64,000 nucleotides of DNA from contig NZ_JAAOIZ010000003.1 of assembly GCF_013184525.1 (NCBI RefSeq), positions 558,001-622,000 on the forward strand. Reading direction: 5' to 3'. Made by a program: the position numbers and the translations under genes. The notes below the pieces were generated by a model. That model was not told where the DNA came from. It did not search any database and saw only the letters and a list, made by a program, of their open reading frames with translations. Below, in pieces: positions 51,783 through 62,244 of this stretch. This DNA comes from Chryseobacterium sp. LAM-KRS1. GTDB taxonomy: Bacteria > Bacteroidota > Bacteroidia > Flavobacteriales > Weeksellaceae. Positions within the stretch are counted from its first letter, which is position 1, and every line of letters begins with the position of its first letter.

Positions 51783-53220
51783 GTATTTAAAGAAGACAAA
51801 AATTATTGCAACGCTTGGCCCTGCATCATCATCTAAAGAAGTCATGTTAGGACTTATGAAAGCAGGAGTAGACGTTTTTAGAATAAATTTTTCACATGCA
51901 GATTACGACTTAGTTCGAACTAATATTGATATCATTAGAGAACTTAATAAGGAACATGGCTACTCTGTAAGTATTTTAGGAGACTTACAAGGTCCTAAAT
52001 TGAGAGTGGGAGTCGTAAAGGAGGGATCATATCTTAATCCTGGAGATATTTTAACGTTTACGAATGAAAAAATTGAAGGGGATTCTACAAAAGTTTATAT
52101 GACTTATCAACAGTTTCCTCAGGACGTAAAAGTGGGGGAAAGAATCCTTATCGATGACGGAAAGCTTGTTCTAGAGGTTATTGAAACCAACGAAAAGGAC
52201 ACTGTAAAGGCCAAAACCATACAAGGGGGACCTCTGAGTTCTAAAAAAGGGGTAAACCTTCCTAATACGAATGTATCTCTTCCTGCCTTAACGGAGAAGG
52301 ATATCCAGGATGCTAACTTTATGCTGGACATGGAGGTAGATTGGATTGCTTTATCTTTTGTACGTCATGCACAGGACATCATAGATCTTAAGGACCTTAT
52401 TGCCAAGCATCCGAACGGCAAATTTAAAACGCCGATCATAGCTAAAATCGAAAAGCCTGAAGGGGTAAAAAATATTGATGAGATCTTATTGGAATGTGAT
52501 GGATTAATGGTTGCACGTGGTGACCTGGGAGTAGAAGTTCCTATGGAAGAAGTTCCTGCGATCCAGAAAAACCTGGTTGAAAAAGCAAGATTCTATTCCA
52601 AACCGGTTATCATTGCCACTCAGATGATGGAAACCATGATCAATAGCTTAACACCAACAAGAGCTGAAGTAAATGACGTTGCCAACTCCGTATTGGATGG
52701 TGCTGATGCTGTAATGCTTTCAGGAGAAACTTCGGTGGGAAGATATCCTATCCAGGTAGTTGAGAACATGGCTAAAATCGTTCAGAATATAGAAAAAACA
52801 AATTTCTATCAACACAAAAACGAGCCTATCGAAAAAGATTATAATTGTATTGACGAAAGGTTTATTACCAACAGGGTATGTCTTGCCGCAGTTAGAATTG
52901 CTAAAACAACAAATGTTACTGCAATTGTTACTTTAACACACTCCGGTTATACGGCATTCCAGCTTTCAGCCCACAGACCTAACTCACATATTATTGTGTA
53001 CAGCGGTAATAAAAGGGTAATTACGATGCTTAACCTTCTTTGGGGTGTTCATGCTTATTATTATGATATGAACAAATCAACGGATGAAACAATTATCCAG
53101 GTTAATATGCTTACACATAATTACGGATATATTGAAAGCGGGGATTTTGTAATCAACATCAATGCAACTCCGTCATATGAAGGAGGAAAAACAAATACGC
53201 TGAGATTAACGACAGTATAA
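51775..53220 (+). CDS. pyk: Pyruvate kinase
   Basis: A 481-aa glycolytic enzyme converting phosphoenolpyruvate and ADP to pyruvate and ATP. It has the N-terminal TLGPASSSKEVMLGLMKAGV, the substrate/metal site IIAKIEKPEGVKNIDEI, MVARGDLGVE and SGETSVGRYP. The C-terminal allosteric domain is present. It ends the acpP-fabF-rnc-IPEx-pyk run, before a strong terminator. Confidence 0.98.
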   Translation: MNKYLKKTKIIATLGPASSSKEVMLGLMKAGVDVFRINFSHADYDLVRTNIDIIRELNKEHGYSVSILGDLQGPKLRVGVVKEGSYLNPGDILTFTNEKIEGDSTKVYMTYQQFPQDVKVGERILIDDGKLVLEVIETNEKDTVKAKTIQGGPLSSKKGVNLPNTNVSLPALTEKDIQDANFMLDMEVDWIALSFVRHAQDIIDLKDLIAKHPNGKFKTPIIAKIEKPEGVKNIDEILLECDGLMVARGDLGVEVPMEEVPAIQKNLVEKARFYSKPVIIATQMMETMINSLTPTRAEVNDVANSVLDGADAVMLSGETSVGRYPIQVVENMAKIVQNIEKTNFYQHKNEPIEKDYNCIDERFITNRVCLAAVRIAKTTNVTAIVTLTHSGYTAFQLSAHRPNSHIIVYSGNKRVITMLNLLWGVHAYYYDMNKSTDETIIQVNMLTHNYGYIESGDFVININATPSYEGGKTNTLRLTTV

Positions 53221-53273
53221 TAAAGTAAAGGCGAAATCGCAAAAATGGCGAAACAGCTTTTGAAATTGATATA

Positions 53274-53308
53274 AAAAAGAGCTCCTGAAATGTTCAGGAG
53301 CTCTTTTT
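53274..53308 (+). terminator. Terminator of the acpP-pyk operon
   Basis: A perfect 16-bp stem (AAAAAGAGCTCCTGAA with its complement) around a 3-base loop, with T5 following. It may also serve the converging gene. Confidence 0.92.
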
Positions 53309-53357
53309 ATAATTATAATTTAGTATTAAAATCTTTAATACATCTACTGTTCAAAAA

Positions 53358-54650
53358 TCAATTTCCCACAATTGTCTTCGGAGTAACAAACTCTTTTAAT
53401 GCAATTAAAGAAAGCTCAGTACCGTATCCTGATGCTTTTGTTCCCCCAAAAGGAAAACGGGGATCAGAGCTGGTCATTCTATTGATGTTGACAGTCCCGG
53501 ATTCCAAATTTTCAATAAAAAACATCTGACGGTCTGCATTTTGTGTCCAAACCGAATTGGAAAGTCCGAAAGGAATATCATTTGCCATTTTTAAAGCCTC
53601 ATCATCATTCTTAGCAATCATCACCATACCTAATGGTCCAAACAACTCCTCCTGTAAAATAGGATTACCTTCCTGTACTCTTATCAGTCCAGGATTGAAT
53701 TCATGATCGGAAATCCTTTCAAGAGGGATAATAATCTCTGCTCCGTTTTCTAAAGCTTTATTAAATTGTTTTTCAAGATCATCAGCCAGATCAGGTCTTG
53801 CCATACCGCTGATCTTTGTGTCTTTATTCATCGGATCAGCCGGAACAAATTTTTTGTACTCCTCTATGAATTTCGGTAAAAACTCATCCTCAACTTTCTC
53901 ATCAATAATGAACCTTTTAGCAGCAACGCAGGTCTGTCCGCAATTTTGAAGTCTTGCCTGAGCTCCTACTTTTGCAGCTTTATCAAGATCAGCATCATCC
54001 AGAATGATAAAAGCATCGCTACCTCCTAATTCAAGCAAAGATTTCTTAATATTCAATCCTGCAATAGAGGCTACCTCCCCTCCTGCTCTTCCACTTCCGG
54101 TTAAGCTTACTCCTTTCACGGCATCGTGTTCCAGGATTTCTTTCACTTCCTTATGTCCCACTTCTAAATTCTGGAAAACTCCTTGTGGAAAACCAGCTTC
54201 CAAAAATACCTGCTCTATGGCATTACCACTTCCAAAGCAGATGGAAGCATGCTTCAACACAACAGTGTTCCCGGATAAAATAGCCGGTGTTGCAAATCTC
54301 AAAACCTGCCAGAAAGGAAAATTCCATGGCATCACACCAAGAATCACTCCCTTCGGAACATAATGGACTTCGGAAAACTTATATTCAGATTCTATTTTTT
54401 CCGGTTTTAAAATATTTTCAGCCTCCGCATAATAATTCATCATTAATGCAGATTTCTCTACCTCAGCAATTGATTGTGAAATGGGCTTATTCATTTCCCT
54501 TGTAATGATCTCTCCGAATTTTTCTGAATTCGTTTTTAGCACCTCCGCAGCTTTTGCAATTAATTTTTGCCTTTCTTCAAAGGGCACTTTTTTCCATTCT
54601 GAAAAAGCCTTATCTGCAATAATAAGTTTATTTTCAATTGATTGTTCCAT
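53358..54650 (-). CDS. NAD(P)-dependent aldehyde dehydrogenase, succinate-semialdehyde type
   Basis: A 430-aa aldehyde dehydrogenase. Catalytic Cys in QNCGQTCVAAKRF and Glu in LLELGGSDAFI are present, as is the Asn in VMPWNFPFWQV. The cofactor site reads VSLTGSGRAGG. It is shorter than most family members (450-490) because the N-terminus lacks about 20 residues. It resembles the GabD/SSADH-like group, which oxidises succinate semialdehyde, but other short aldehydes are possible. It is monocistronic. Confidence 0.9.
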   Translation of the reverse strand: MEQSIENKLIIADKAFSEWKKVPFEERQKLIAKAAEVLKTNSEKFGEIITREMNKPISQSIAEVEKSALMMNYYAEAENILKPEKIESEYKFSEVHYVPKGVILGVMPWNFPFWQVLRFATPAILSGNTVVLKHASICFGSGNAIEQVFLEAGFPQGVFQNLEVGHKEVKEILEHDAVKGVSLTGSGRAGGEVASIAGLNIKKSLLELGGSDAFIILDDADLDKAAKVGAQARLQNCGQTCVAAKRFIIDEKVEDEFLPKFIEEYKKFVPADPMNKDTKISGMARPDLADDLEKQFNKALENGAEIIIPLERISDHEFNPGLIRVQEGNPILQEELFGPLGMVMIAKNDDEALKMANDIPFGLSNSVWTQNADRQMFFIENLESGTVNINRMTSSDPRFPFGGTKASGYGTELSLIALKEFVTPKTIVGN

Positions 54651-54785
54651 AATGTAATTTTTGTTTCAAATTCAAAATAAATGAATTAGAATGCTTTACC
54701 GTAAAGCATGGATGAAAGCAACAAATTTTGTTCCTTTAAGCAAAATAAAATAATGATTTTCTCTATTAAAAGAATATATTTTTTG

Positions 54786-55700
54786 TTATACCATAAACCA
54801 TTCGTTGATCAGGCTAGCCGCAAGTCTTGCTGTTCTCTCCTGGATATCGTAAGAAGGGTTAACTTCTGCCACATCGAGTGCGACCAGTTTTTCATTTTTC
54901 AAAATATGCCTGTAAAAATGCATAAATGTACTATCTGCAAAAATACCGTTATAGGCGGAAGCTGAAACTCCGGGCGCTACAGATGCATTAAAAACATCCA
55001 TACAAATGGTAAGATAAGCAACATCCACCTCATCCAACAAATCATTAATGCGTTGATAGATGGACGGCAGATTCTCAAAGAATAGTTCATCTGCCAAAAT
55101 ATATTTCATTCCGTATTGATGGGCCGTATCGAATAATTTCAGTGTATTGGAATTTCTTTGGATCCCGATATGCAGAGAATGAATATCACCTTCCTGGGCA
55201 ATTTGCCAGAATCCGGTTCCTGAACTTGCTCCTACCCCTTCTTCCGGTTGGCGGTTGTCGAAGTGAGCATCAATATTTATAATCCCGATCTTCTGTTCGG
55301 GAAATGCCGTTTTTACACCCAGATAATGGGCATATGTAAGTTCATGTCCACCACCGACAACGAGAGATTTACCTCCTTTTAATAAAACCTTTGATACGTT
55401 TTTAGCAAGACTCTGCTGTGCTTTTTCAAGATGGGTATCCTCGCAGGTAATATTTCCAAAATCCCACAACGAGAAATCGGGAAGGATTACAGGAAAATTA
55501 GACATGTTCTTTCTTATAATATCCGGAGCATCTTTCGCTCCCAATCTTCCTTTATTCCTTTTTACTCCTTCTTCTACAGCAAAACCATGCAAAACGAAAT
55601 CATTAGTAGAAATAACATCGTAATCATTTTCAATTTTTACTCTTTGAAAAATTCTGTGATAAAGTAATTCTTCACCATCCAATCTTCCTTGCCAAATCAT
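54786..55700 (-). CDS. hutG: Formimidoylglutamase
   Basis: A 304-aa manganese enzyme of the arginase fold that splits N-formimidoyl-glutamate into glutamate and formamide, the last step of one histidine degradation route. Metal-binding motifs are GGGHELTYAHY, NIDAHFDNRQP and CMDVFNASVAPG. The third usually reads SLDIDVLDPA in arginases, but the Asp residues are kept. Its partner hutI is 3.4 kb away on the same strand; hutH and hutU are not in the window. Confidence 0.9.
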   Translation of the reverse strand: MIWQGRLDGEELLYHRIFQRVKIENDYDVISTNDFVLHGFAVEEGVKRNKGRLGAKDAPDIIRKNMSNFPVILPDFSLWDFGNITCEDTHLEKAQQSLAKNVSKVLLKGGKSLVVGGGHELTYAHYLGVKTAFPEQKIGIINIDAHFDNRQPEEGVGASSGTGFWQIAQEGDIHSLHIGIQRNSNTLKLFDTAHQYGMKYILADELFFENLPSIYQRINDLLDEVDVAYLTICMDVFNASVAPGVSASAYNGIFADSTFMHFYRHILKNEKLVALDVAEVNPSYDIQERTARLAASLINEWFMV

Positions 55701-55721
55701 GATTTTATTTAATTTTTTAAT

Positions 55722-56807
55722 TTATATAGTGTAACGTTCAAAACTCTGCCAGTATTTGTCTTTATAAATTTCAAGAGAAATTTCGTATTCAGGATGCTCA
55801 ACGATTATTTTCGGAATAACCCTGGAAGGATCGCGGAAATCTTTACTTGCAAAATAGCATTCTCTGAGATTATCTGCACTCTCGTGTCCTATATACAAAT
55901 GTCCTTCTTCTACTTTTAATTTATTTATAATTTTTTCTTCAATCTCATTCAGCCTTTCATGATCATCATTTTCAGGAAGTCCGTTATTGCTTCTTCCTTC
56001 ATATTGCATTCTTATCACTGAAATCCATGGATAGGAAGCTTTGGCATCATAGGTCAACAGTGATGTGTTCACTGTAGCAATAAGTGGCAACCCGTTTTGC
56101 AAACTTGCTTCCAACACCGAAAACTGTTCTTCATCATCAATGTTCTTTACATTTTTATATTTTTCTGTAAACTCTCTCTCCCTCCATGCAAGGAAATCTT
56201 TTAATTTAATGACTGGAATCAGTTCTTTTTTCGCTTCTTCCTTACTTATAATATTAAATGTGTCAATCTGTGTCGCAAAATTCAATTCGCCTAAAAAATT
56301 ATCCAGAAAAACACAGATCCCTTTTACAACAGATTCTTTATTCCCTGGGGTTAAACCTTCATACACAAAGGTAATGTCTATTTCATCAGGATATCCCTCG
56401 CTTTCATTCGGATAAAATAAAATGTTTTCACCGGTAAACTCTAGGCCGTCCATTTGAATTCCGTGAGCAGCATCCATCTCAGGTTTTAAAGCGGTAAATT
56501 TCCAACGCTCCAAAACAGGAGAAGCTTCAACAATTTCTTCTGCAAAAACAATATTTTTAATTTCGCCATCTACGGTAATAATGAGTTCTACAGTAGAATC
56601 ATCGTACATACCAACGAGAAAGTAATATCCTTGATTAATCTGTTTAAGTTTGGGAGAAATAATATCGAAAAAACCACTTTCAATATGATCATGATTTTTT
56701 ATAATTTCATAAAAATCCTTTTCCTTAGTCAGAAACCAATCCCAAAAATCATTGTAATTCCTGGTCGCATTACCTATATTTCTTATTTCCTTACCGAAGA
56801 ATCCCAT
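55722..56807 (-). CDS. DUF695 domain protein
   Basis: A 361-aa cytoplasmic protein with no signal peptide. The C-terminal portion (about 225-355) matches the DUF695 pattern (ATVNTSLLTYDAKASYPWIS, then LNEIEEKIINKLKVEEGHLY, then DPSRVIPKIIVEHPE). The N-terminal half (about 1-220) looks like a second alpha/beta domain of unknown type. The function is unknown. It lies 21 bp before hutG on the same strand, so the two are probably co-transcribed. Confidence 0.78.
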   Translation of the reverse strand: MGFFGKEIRNIGNATRNYNDFWDWFLTKEKDFYEIIKNHDHIESGFFDIISPKLKQINQGYYFLVGMYDDSTVELIITVDGEIKNIVFAEEIVEASPVLERWKFTALKPEMDAAHGIQMDGLEFTGENILFYPNESEGYPDEIDITFVYEGLTPGNKESVVKGICVFLDNFLGELNFATQIDTFNIISKEEAKKELIPVIKLKDFLAWREREFTEKYKNVKNIDDEEQFSVLEASLQNGLPLIATVNTSLLTYDAKASYPWISVIRMQYEGRSNNGLPENDDHERLNEIEEKIINKLKVEEGHLYIGHESADNLRECYFASKDFRDPSRVIPKIIVEHPEYEISLEIYKDKYWQSFERYTI

Positions 56808-56909
56808 ACTGTTTTATTTTATTTTCATCAATAGAGTTTTGTCCGGTAAAACTATATAATATTGTGCATATACTCAAACTCCTTTTAATCAATTACACGA
56901 TGTTCCTTT

Positions 56910-58925
56910 TTATACTTTATTCTGATTGGCATTGCTGCTGATAAACATTTCATTCTTTTCTTCCGATACAATCTCCAGAAACCTCTCATAATGTTTCAGA
57001 ACGTCGGAGATCAATTCATTTTTAGTAAAATATTGTACATCATAACCTTCTCTTGCATCACCAAAATATGATTTCGGATAATGGGTGGTATTATGTTCCA
57101 GGTCCGGAAGATTTTCCTCATGGATAATATATTCTGATACCGTCTTTTCCTGGTTTTTAATTCCATAAATAAAGTTATTTACAACTCCATGATGAATTTC
57201 TATTTCTATTTTTGTAGGATTATCGCCGTAATTCATCTTCACTTCAATCCCATTATCTGCAAATTCTTTCTGCAGCTCCAGAAACCCTTCTTTCACTGTG
57301 GTATGGATAAAGCTATCCACGGATGAGTTGTCCTTAAAGGAAACAATACGCTTCAAACGTTCTTTCCAGAATTCACCGGACCATGGAACTGCAGAAGCCG
57401 AAAAGTTCCTGTCATAATATTTCTGATCGATGATCAGCGCCTTCATTAAGCTTACAATGAATAAAAGTACAATAATTGAAAATGGAAGAGCAGTGATTAA
57501 TGTCATACTCTGGAGTGCTTTCAGGCCTCCTACATTAAGCAATAATAGTGACAGTACAGCTAGCAAAAGCCCCCAGAATATTAATTGCCATTTTGGAGAT
57601 TTCTGCGCATTTTTGGTTGCGATACTATTCATTACAAATATTCCTGAATCTGCTGAAGTCACAAAAAAGATTATAATGATAACGATGACGAAGAAGCTTG
57701 TAATGGTAGATAAAGGCATGTATTCGAGAAAACGAAACATTAAAGCATCAGGATCAGATGCAAATTGGCTCAACTTACCATGCGCGATATTGAAATCAAA
57801 CCAAATGGCACTGTTCCCGAAAACGGACATCCATATAAAATTAAATAATGTAGGCAGTATTAAAACAGCCAGAATAAATTCTTTAATGGTTCTTCCTTTT
57901 GAGATTCTCGCAATAAACAATCCTACATAAGGGGACCATGAAATCCACCATGCCCAATATAAAATCGTCCAGTCATAAAACCATGGCAGTGTATCTTTTT
58001 CGTAAACATGGGTACTAAAGGTAAGATCGAAAAAATTATTGATATAATTTCCCAAACCTTCGGTAAAGCTTCCGATCAAGTAAACGGTTGGTCCTAATAT
58101 CAGTACAAACAACAGAAGAACAATTACACTGATGACATTGATATTACTCAATATCTTAACACCTTTGTTTACCCCGCTGATCGCCGAAAAGACCGCCAGA
58201 GAAATGAGAATGAAAACAATAATGATCTGGTATATGAATTTATTTTCCGGGATTGCTCCCAATATGTGTAAGCCGGAATTGATCTGAACGACCCCAAAAC
58301 CTAATGTAGTGGTAATTCCAAAGAAGGTACAGCAAAGGGCAAAAATATCAATAACATTTCCCCATTTTCCATTGATTCTATCTTTAAGCAAAGGATAAAA
58401 ACAACTTCTCAGGGAAAGTGGCAACCGGTATCGATAAGCAAAATAAGAAAGTGATAATCCTACAATCCCATAAATGGCCCAGGCGTGGATTCCCCAATGA
58501 AAAAAGGTATAAAGCTGTGCCTGTTTCGCCCTGTTTACATAATGGTTATTACCAAAAACTTCAGAGGAGTAATGCTGCATAGGTTCCGCTACACTAAAAT
58601 ATATTAAACCAATCCCCATCCCTGCAGCAAACAGCATCGAAATCCATGAAAACAGAGAATACTCCGGCTTGCTGTCATTGGCTCCCAGTTTTATATTAGC
58701 ATATTTACTAAACATAAGGTACACGAGAAAAATCACAAAGATGGTGACTGCCCAAACGTAAACCCAATTCAGGTTAACAAAAATGAATTCCTTAATTCCA
58801 TTTAAGATACTTTCTGTAGATTTCGGGTAAAGAGCTGACAGAAAACAAGTTCCTATAATAAAAATAAGACTTGGAATTGTTACTCCTTTATTAAATGTTG
58901 ATCGCATACTTCGAAATTTCATCAT
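56910..58925 (-). CDS. BCCT family betaine/choline/carnitine transporter
   Basis: A 671-aa transporter with 12 membrane helices. Family landmarks are FAAGMGIGLIYFSVAEPMQH and ILYWAWWISWSPYVGLFIAR. A long cytoplasmic C-terminal tail of about 170 residues (from about 500) follows, as in BetT-like proteins, where the tail senses osmolarity. It probably takes up choline or betaine, but the substrate is not certain. It is separate from hutI (199 bp). Confidence 0.92.
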   Translation of the reverse strand: MMKFRSMRSTFNKGVTIPSLIFIIGTCFLSALYPKSTESILNGIKEFIFVNLNWVYVWAVTIFVIFLVYLMFSKYANIKLGANDSKPEYSLFSWISMLFAAGMGIGLIYFSVAEPMQHYSSEVFGNNHYVNRAKQAQLYTFFHWGIHAWAIYGIVGLSLSYFAYRYRLPLSLRSCFYPLLKDRINGKWGNVIDIFALCCTFFGITTTLGFGVVQINSGLHILGAIPENKFIYQIIIVFILISLAVFSAISGVNKGVKILSNINVISVIVLLLFVLILGPTVYLIGSFTEGLGNYINNFFDLTFSTHVYEKDTLPWFYDWTILYWAWWISWSPYVGLFIARISKGRTIKEFILAVLILPTLFNFIWMSVFGNSAIWFDFNIAHGKLSQFASDPDALMFRFLEYMPLSTITSFFVIVIIIIFFVTSADSGIFVMNSIATKNAQKSPKWQLIFWGLLLAVLSLLLLNVGGLKALQSMTLITALPFSIIVLLFIVSLMKALIIDQKYYDRNFSASAVPWSGEFWKERLKRIVSFKDNSSVDSFIHTTVKEGFLELQKEFADNGIEVKMNYGDNPTKIEIEIHHGVVNNFIYGIKNQEKTVSEYIIHEENLPDLEHNTTHYPKSYFGDAREGYDVQYFTKNELISDVLKHYERFLEIVSEEKNEMFISSNANQNKV

Positions 58926-59124
58926 ATCTATTTTTCAAATTAAATTATTGATACATTATTCAGGCATAGCCGCAACAAAAGCATTCAAAAAGTAAGAAAA
59001 ATAATATGATCTTTCTTTATCAGTACACTTATCAACTACAGAATTACTTTTCACCCATGGAAAAATAACAGGAGCATATTAAGGAAACTTATAATAAGAT
59101 AAACGGGAGAAAAGGTACTTTACA

Positions 59125-60354
59125 TTACACTCTCCACTTTTCCCCATTGATATAAATATTTTCAGCGGTTAAACTTCCCTGATTATATAATACGTTTTGA
59201 AAATTATCGGTTTTAAAAGTTACAAAATCCGCTTTTAATCCTTTTTCTAACCTTCCCCTGTCTTCTAATCCCAGAGCATATGCTGAACGAAAAGTAATAC
59301 CTGCTAAAACTTCAGCGGTCGTTAACTTTTCGTATGTTGCTAAAATGGAAGCCTGGGTAATCAAGTTACCCATTGGTGCGGAACCCGGGTTCCAATCACT
59401 GGCTATTGCAAGAATAGCTCCTGCATCCAACAACTTTCGTGCCGGAGTGAACTTCTCCCCCAGTCCTAAACTCGCTCCGGGTAGTGCTGTGGCCACTGTA
59501 TTGGAATGAGCAAGAAACATGATGTCGTCATCAATTGTTGCCTCTAAATGGTCCGCAGACTGTGCTCCTACTTCTACTGCAATCCTTGAACTTCCGGGAG
59601 TAAATTGATCTGCATGAACAGTTATTTCAAAACCGAGCTCTTTAGTTTTTAATAAAAAATCCTTACTTTCTTCCGGTTGGAATGCTGACTTTTCAATAAA
59701 AATATCAACTCTTTTAGCAAGTCCTTCTTCTTTTACTTTAGGCAAAATTTCTGCGATAATGAAATCTAAATAAGATTTATTATCTCCCTCAAAATCTTTC
59801 GGTTTCAAATGTGCGGAAAGACAGGTAGGAATTAATGTGGCTGTGGTTAGGGTTTGTGCTTTTTTTATTATTCTCAGCATCTTGAGCTCATTTTCCACAT
59901 CCAGACCATAGCCGCTTTTTACTTCAATGGTTGTAATTCCCAATGAAATAAGAAAATTGATCCTTTCTGATAAAGTTTTAAGCAACTCTTCTTCTGACGC
60001 ATTTCTTGTATGTTGTACAGAACTCCAGATGCCTCCTCCGCTTTCAGCAATTTCAAGATAAGTTTTTCCTGCATTTCTCATGGCAAAATCATTTGCTCTG
60101 TTTCCTCCAAAGCATATGTGAGTATGGGAATCTATAAAAGCAGGAAGCACGATCTGTTCACCTTCAACCTCTTCAATTGTTACATTGGGATATTCAGATC
60201 TTAATTCTTCGAAATTTCCAACTTTCTGAATGGTTTCACCTTCAATCAAAATACCTCCGTCAACTATAATTTCAAGTTGTTGATCAGATAATTTTCCTCT
60301 CAGTGAAAGATTAGCGAGTGTAATGATTTGCTTAAATGGTCCTATTAATTTCAT
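59125..60354 (-). CDS. hutI: Imidazolonepropionase
   Basis: A 409-aa metal-dependent amidohydrolase that opens imidazolone propionate to N-formimino-glutamate in histidine degradation. Metal ligands are visible in IDSHTHICFGGNRAN (His-x-His). The later TVHADQFTPG carries a His, and AIASDWNPGSAP an Asp. The length is standard. It acts directly before HutG in the same pathway. Confidence 0.95.
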   Translation of the reverse strand: MKLIGPFKQIITLANLSLRGKLSDQQLEIIVDGGILIEGETIQKVGNFEELRSEYPNVTIEEVEGEQIVLPAFIDSHTHICFGGNRANDFAMRNAGKTYLEIAESGGGIWSSVQHTRNASEEELLKTLSERINFLISLGITTIEVKSGYGLDVENELKMLRIIKKAQTLTTATLIPTCLSAHLKPKDFEGDNKSYLDFIIAEILPKVKEEGLAKRVDIFIEKSAFQPEESKDFLLKTKELGFEITVHADQFTPGSSRIAVEVGAQSADHLEATIDDDIMFLAHSNTVATALPGASLGLGEKFTPARKLLDAGAILAIASDWNPGSAPMGNLITQASILATYEKLTTAEVLAGITFRSAYALGLEDRGRLEKGLKADFVTFKTDNFQNVLYNQGSLTAENIYINGEKWRV

Positions 60355-60410
60355 AAGTAAATGGTCAGAAAATATTGTATTGGGATTTAAATTTCCATTC
60401 CAAAAATACT

Positions 60411-60418
60411 TAAAAAAT
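60411..60418 (-). promoter_or_regulatory. -7 element of hutI
   Basis: CAAAAATA on the plus strand gives TATTTTTG on the minus strand, 57 bp before the start codon. Confidence 0.55.
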
Positions 60419-60475
60419 ATCTTTTAACCTTGATTTTTTAGCATAACCTTTTCCCCAACCTAAGTCTAAAATCCC

Positions 60476-60483
60476 TATCTTTG
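60476..60483 (+). promoter_or_regulatory. -7 element of ruvB
   Basis: TATCTTTG, 20 bp before the ATG. It is divergent from hutI. Confidence 0.65.
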
Positions 60484-60502
60484 AGGTAAATGAAATGAAT
60501 TA

Positions 60503-61525
60503 ATGCCTGATTTTTTACATCCAGATAAGGAAAACTTTTCTCATGAAGAGCTCATGCAGGAAGAACAGATTCGTCCCCAGAGTTTTAAGGATTTTGCGGG
60601 ACAGAGAAAGACGTTGGAAAATCTTGAAGTATTTGTAACTGCGGCTAAAAAGCGAGGCGGAGCCCTTGACCATGTTCTTCTTCACGGGCCTCCGGGACTT
60701 GGAAAAACAACTTTAGCGAACATCATTGCGAATGAATTGGGTGTGAATTGTAAAATAACATCAGGTCCAGTTCTTGATAAACCGGGAAGTCTGGCCGGCC
60801 TTTTAACCAATCTGGAAGAAAATGACGTTCTCTTTATTGATGAGATCCACCGTCTATCTCCTGTTGTGGAAGAATATCTTTATTCTGCGATGGAAGATTA
60901 TAAGATTGATATTATGCTGGAAACAGGTCCTAATGCAAGGAGTGTACAGATCGGACTCAATCCTTTTACACTGGTTGGAGCAACTACAAGAAGCGGAATG
61001 CTTACCAAGCCCATGTTGGCGAGATTCGGTATCCAAAGCAGGCTTGAATATTATACCATAGAACTTTTATCCATGATCATCATAAGAAGTTCCAGAGTTC
61101 TTGGAGTAAAAATTTACGAGGATGCAGCCATTGAAATTGCAAGAAGAAGCCGCGGAACTCCCAGAATCGCCAATGCTTTATTGCGAAGGGTACGAGATTT
61201 TGCAGAAATAAAAGGTAATGGAGAAATAGAGATCAATATCACAAAATATGCACTCAACTCTCTGAATGTTGATGAATTTGGGTTGGATGAAATGGATAAC
61301 AAGATCATGCGTGTCATGATTGAAAATTTTAAAGGAAAACCCGTAGGTATTTCAGCACTGGCAACCTCTATCGCTGAAAACCCGGAGACATTGGAAGAGG
61401 TTTATGAGCCTTTCTTAATTCAGGAAGGATTTATTATCCGTACCCCAAGGGGAAGAGAGGTGACAGAAAAAGCCTATAAACACTTGCAGATTCCGATACC
61501 TAAAAATCCGGGGGAGCTTTTTTAG
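60503..61525 (+). CDS. ruvB: Holliday junction helicase RuvB
   Basis: A 340-aa AAA+ motor that drives branch migration with RuvA. Walker A GPPGLGKT (62-69), Walker B FIDEIHRL (111-118), and sensor and arginine-finger regions ([15 protein letters not shown]) are present. The C-terminal winged helix ends [16 protein letters not shown]. The length is typical. ruvA is not nearby, as is usual in Bacteroidetes. Confidence 0.98.
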   Translation: MPDFLHPDKENFSHEELMQEEQIRPQSFKDFAGQRKTLENLEVFVTAAKKRGGALDHVLLHGPPGLGKTTLANIIANELGVNCKITSGPVLDKPGSLAGLLTNLEENDVLFIDEIHRLSPVVEEYLYSAMEDYKIDIMLETGPNARSVQIGLNPFTLVGATTRSGMLTKPMLARFGIQSRLEYYTIELLSMIIIRSSRVLGVKIYEDAAIEIARRSRGTPRIANALLRRVRDFAEIKGNGEIEINITKYALNSLNVDEFGLDEMDNKIMRVMIENFKGKPVGISALATSIAENPETLEEVYEPFLIQEGFIIRTPRGREVTEKAYKHLQIPIPKNPGELF

Positions 61526-61608
61526 GCTTGTTATTTAAAATATAATCGAGCTGATAAAGGTGTTGATCTTTTAGCCTTATGATAAGAAATATAAAGAGTT
61601 ATTAATTA

Positions 61609-62220
61609 ATGTTTATACCGAAGCTATACAGAAGTGAGGATTATAATGTAATGCGTGAAATCATTAGAGACAATGCTTTCGCTTTACTTATCTCTTCAGT
61701 CGACAAGATACGGGCCACTCATTCCATGATGATGCTTAATGAGGATGATCCGGATCACATTTATATTGAAACTCATATTTCCAAAGCCAATCCACAGGCA
61801 AAAACGCTGAAAAACGGAGATGAAGTACTATGTGACTTTTTAGGAGCACACACTTATATTTCCAGTAGCTGGTATGATCATATCAATGTTTCAACATGGA
61901 ATTATGAAGCTGTACAAATTCATGGTAAAGTAGAACTTATGAATAATGAAGAACTTTACGCGCATCTGGAAAAGTTAACCAATAAGTATGAAAAGTTTCA
62001 AAAATGCCCTGTACTGGTAAAGGATATGGGTAAAGAGTTTGTGGAAAAAGAAATGAAAGGAGCATTTGGAATAAAAGTAATACCAACGGAGATCTTTATT
62101 AAACAAAAACTTTCCCAAAACAGGAAAGAAAAAGATTATCAAAACATTATTTCCCATCTTGAAAATTCGGATGAGCAGGGAAAAAAGATTGCTGAAAAAA
62201 TGAAACTTAATAAAAATTAA
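61609..62220 (+). CDS. FMN-binding PaiB-like protein
   Basis: A 203-aa protein of the PaiB / FMN-binding split-barrel family. It starts MFIPKLYRSEDYNVMREII, and the mid-region VLCDFLGAHTYISSSWYDHI matches the family's flavin-binding segment. Some members are called negative regulators, although flavin enzymes are equally likely. It lies 83 bp after ruvB and 24 bp before a metallo-hydrolase. Confidence 0.85.
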   Translation: MFIPKLYRSEDYNVMREIIRDNAFALLISSVDKIRATHSMMMLNEDDPDHIYIETHISKANPQAKTLKNGDEVLCDFLGAHTYISSSWYDHINVSTWNYEAVQIHGKVELMNNEELYAHLEKLTNKYEKFQKCPVLVKDMGKEFVEKEMKGAFGIKVIPTEIFIKQKLSQNRKEKDYQNIISHLENSDEQGKKIAEKMKLNKN

Positions 62221-62244
62221 ATACATTATAAAACATAATATTAT

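Noticed and set aside
57430..57930. Open frame of 166 codons on the plus strand
   Set aside because: It is antisense to the BCCT transporter gene, with no recognisable domain and no promoter.
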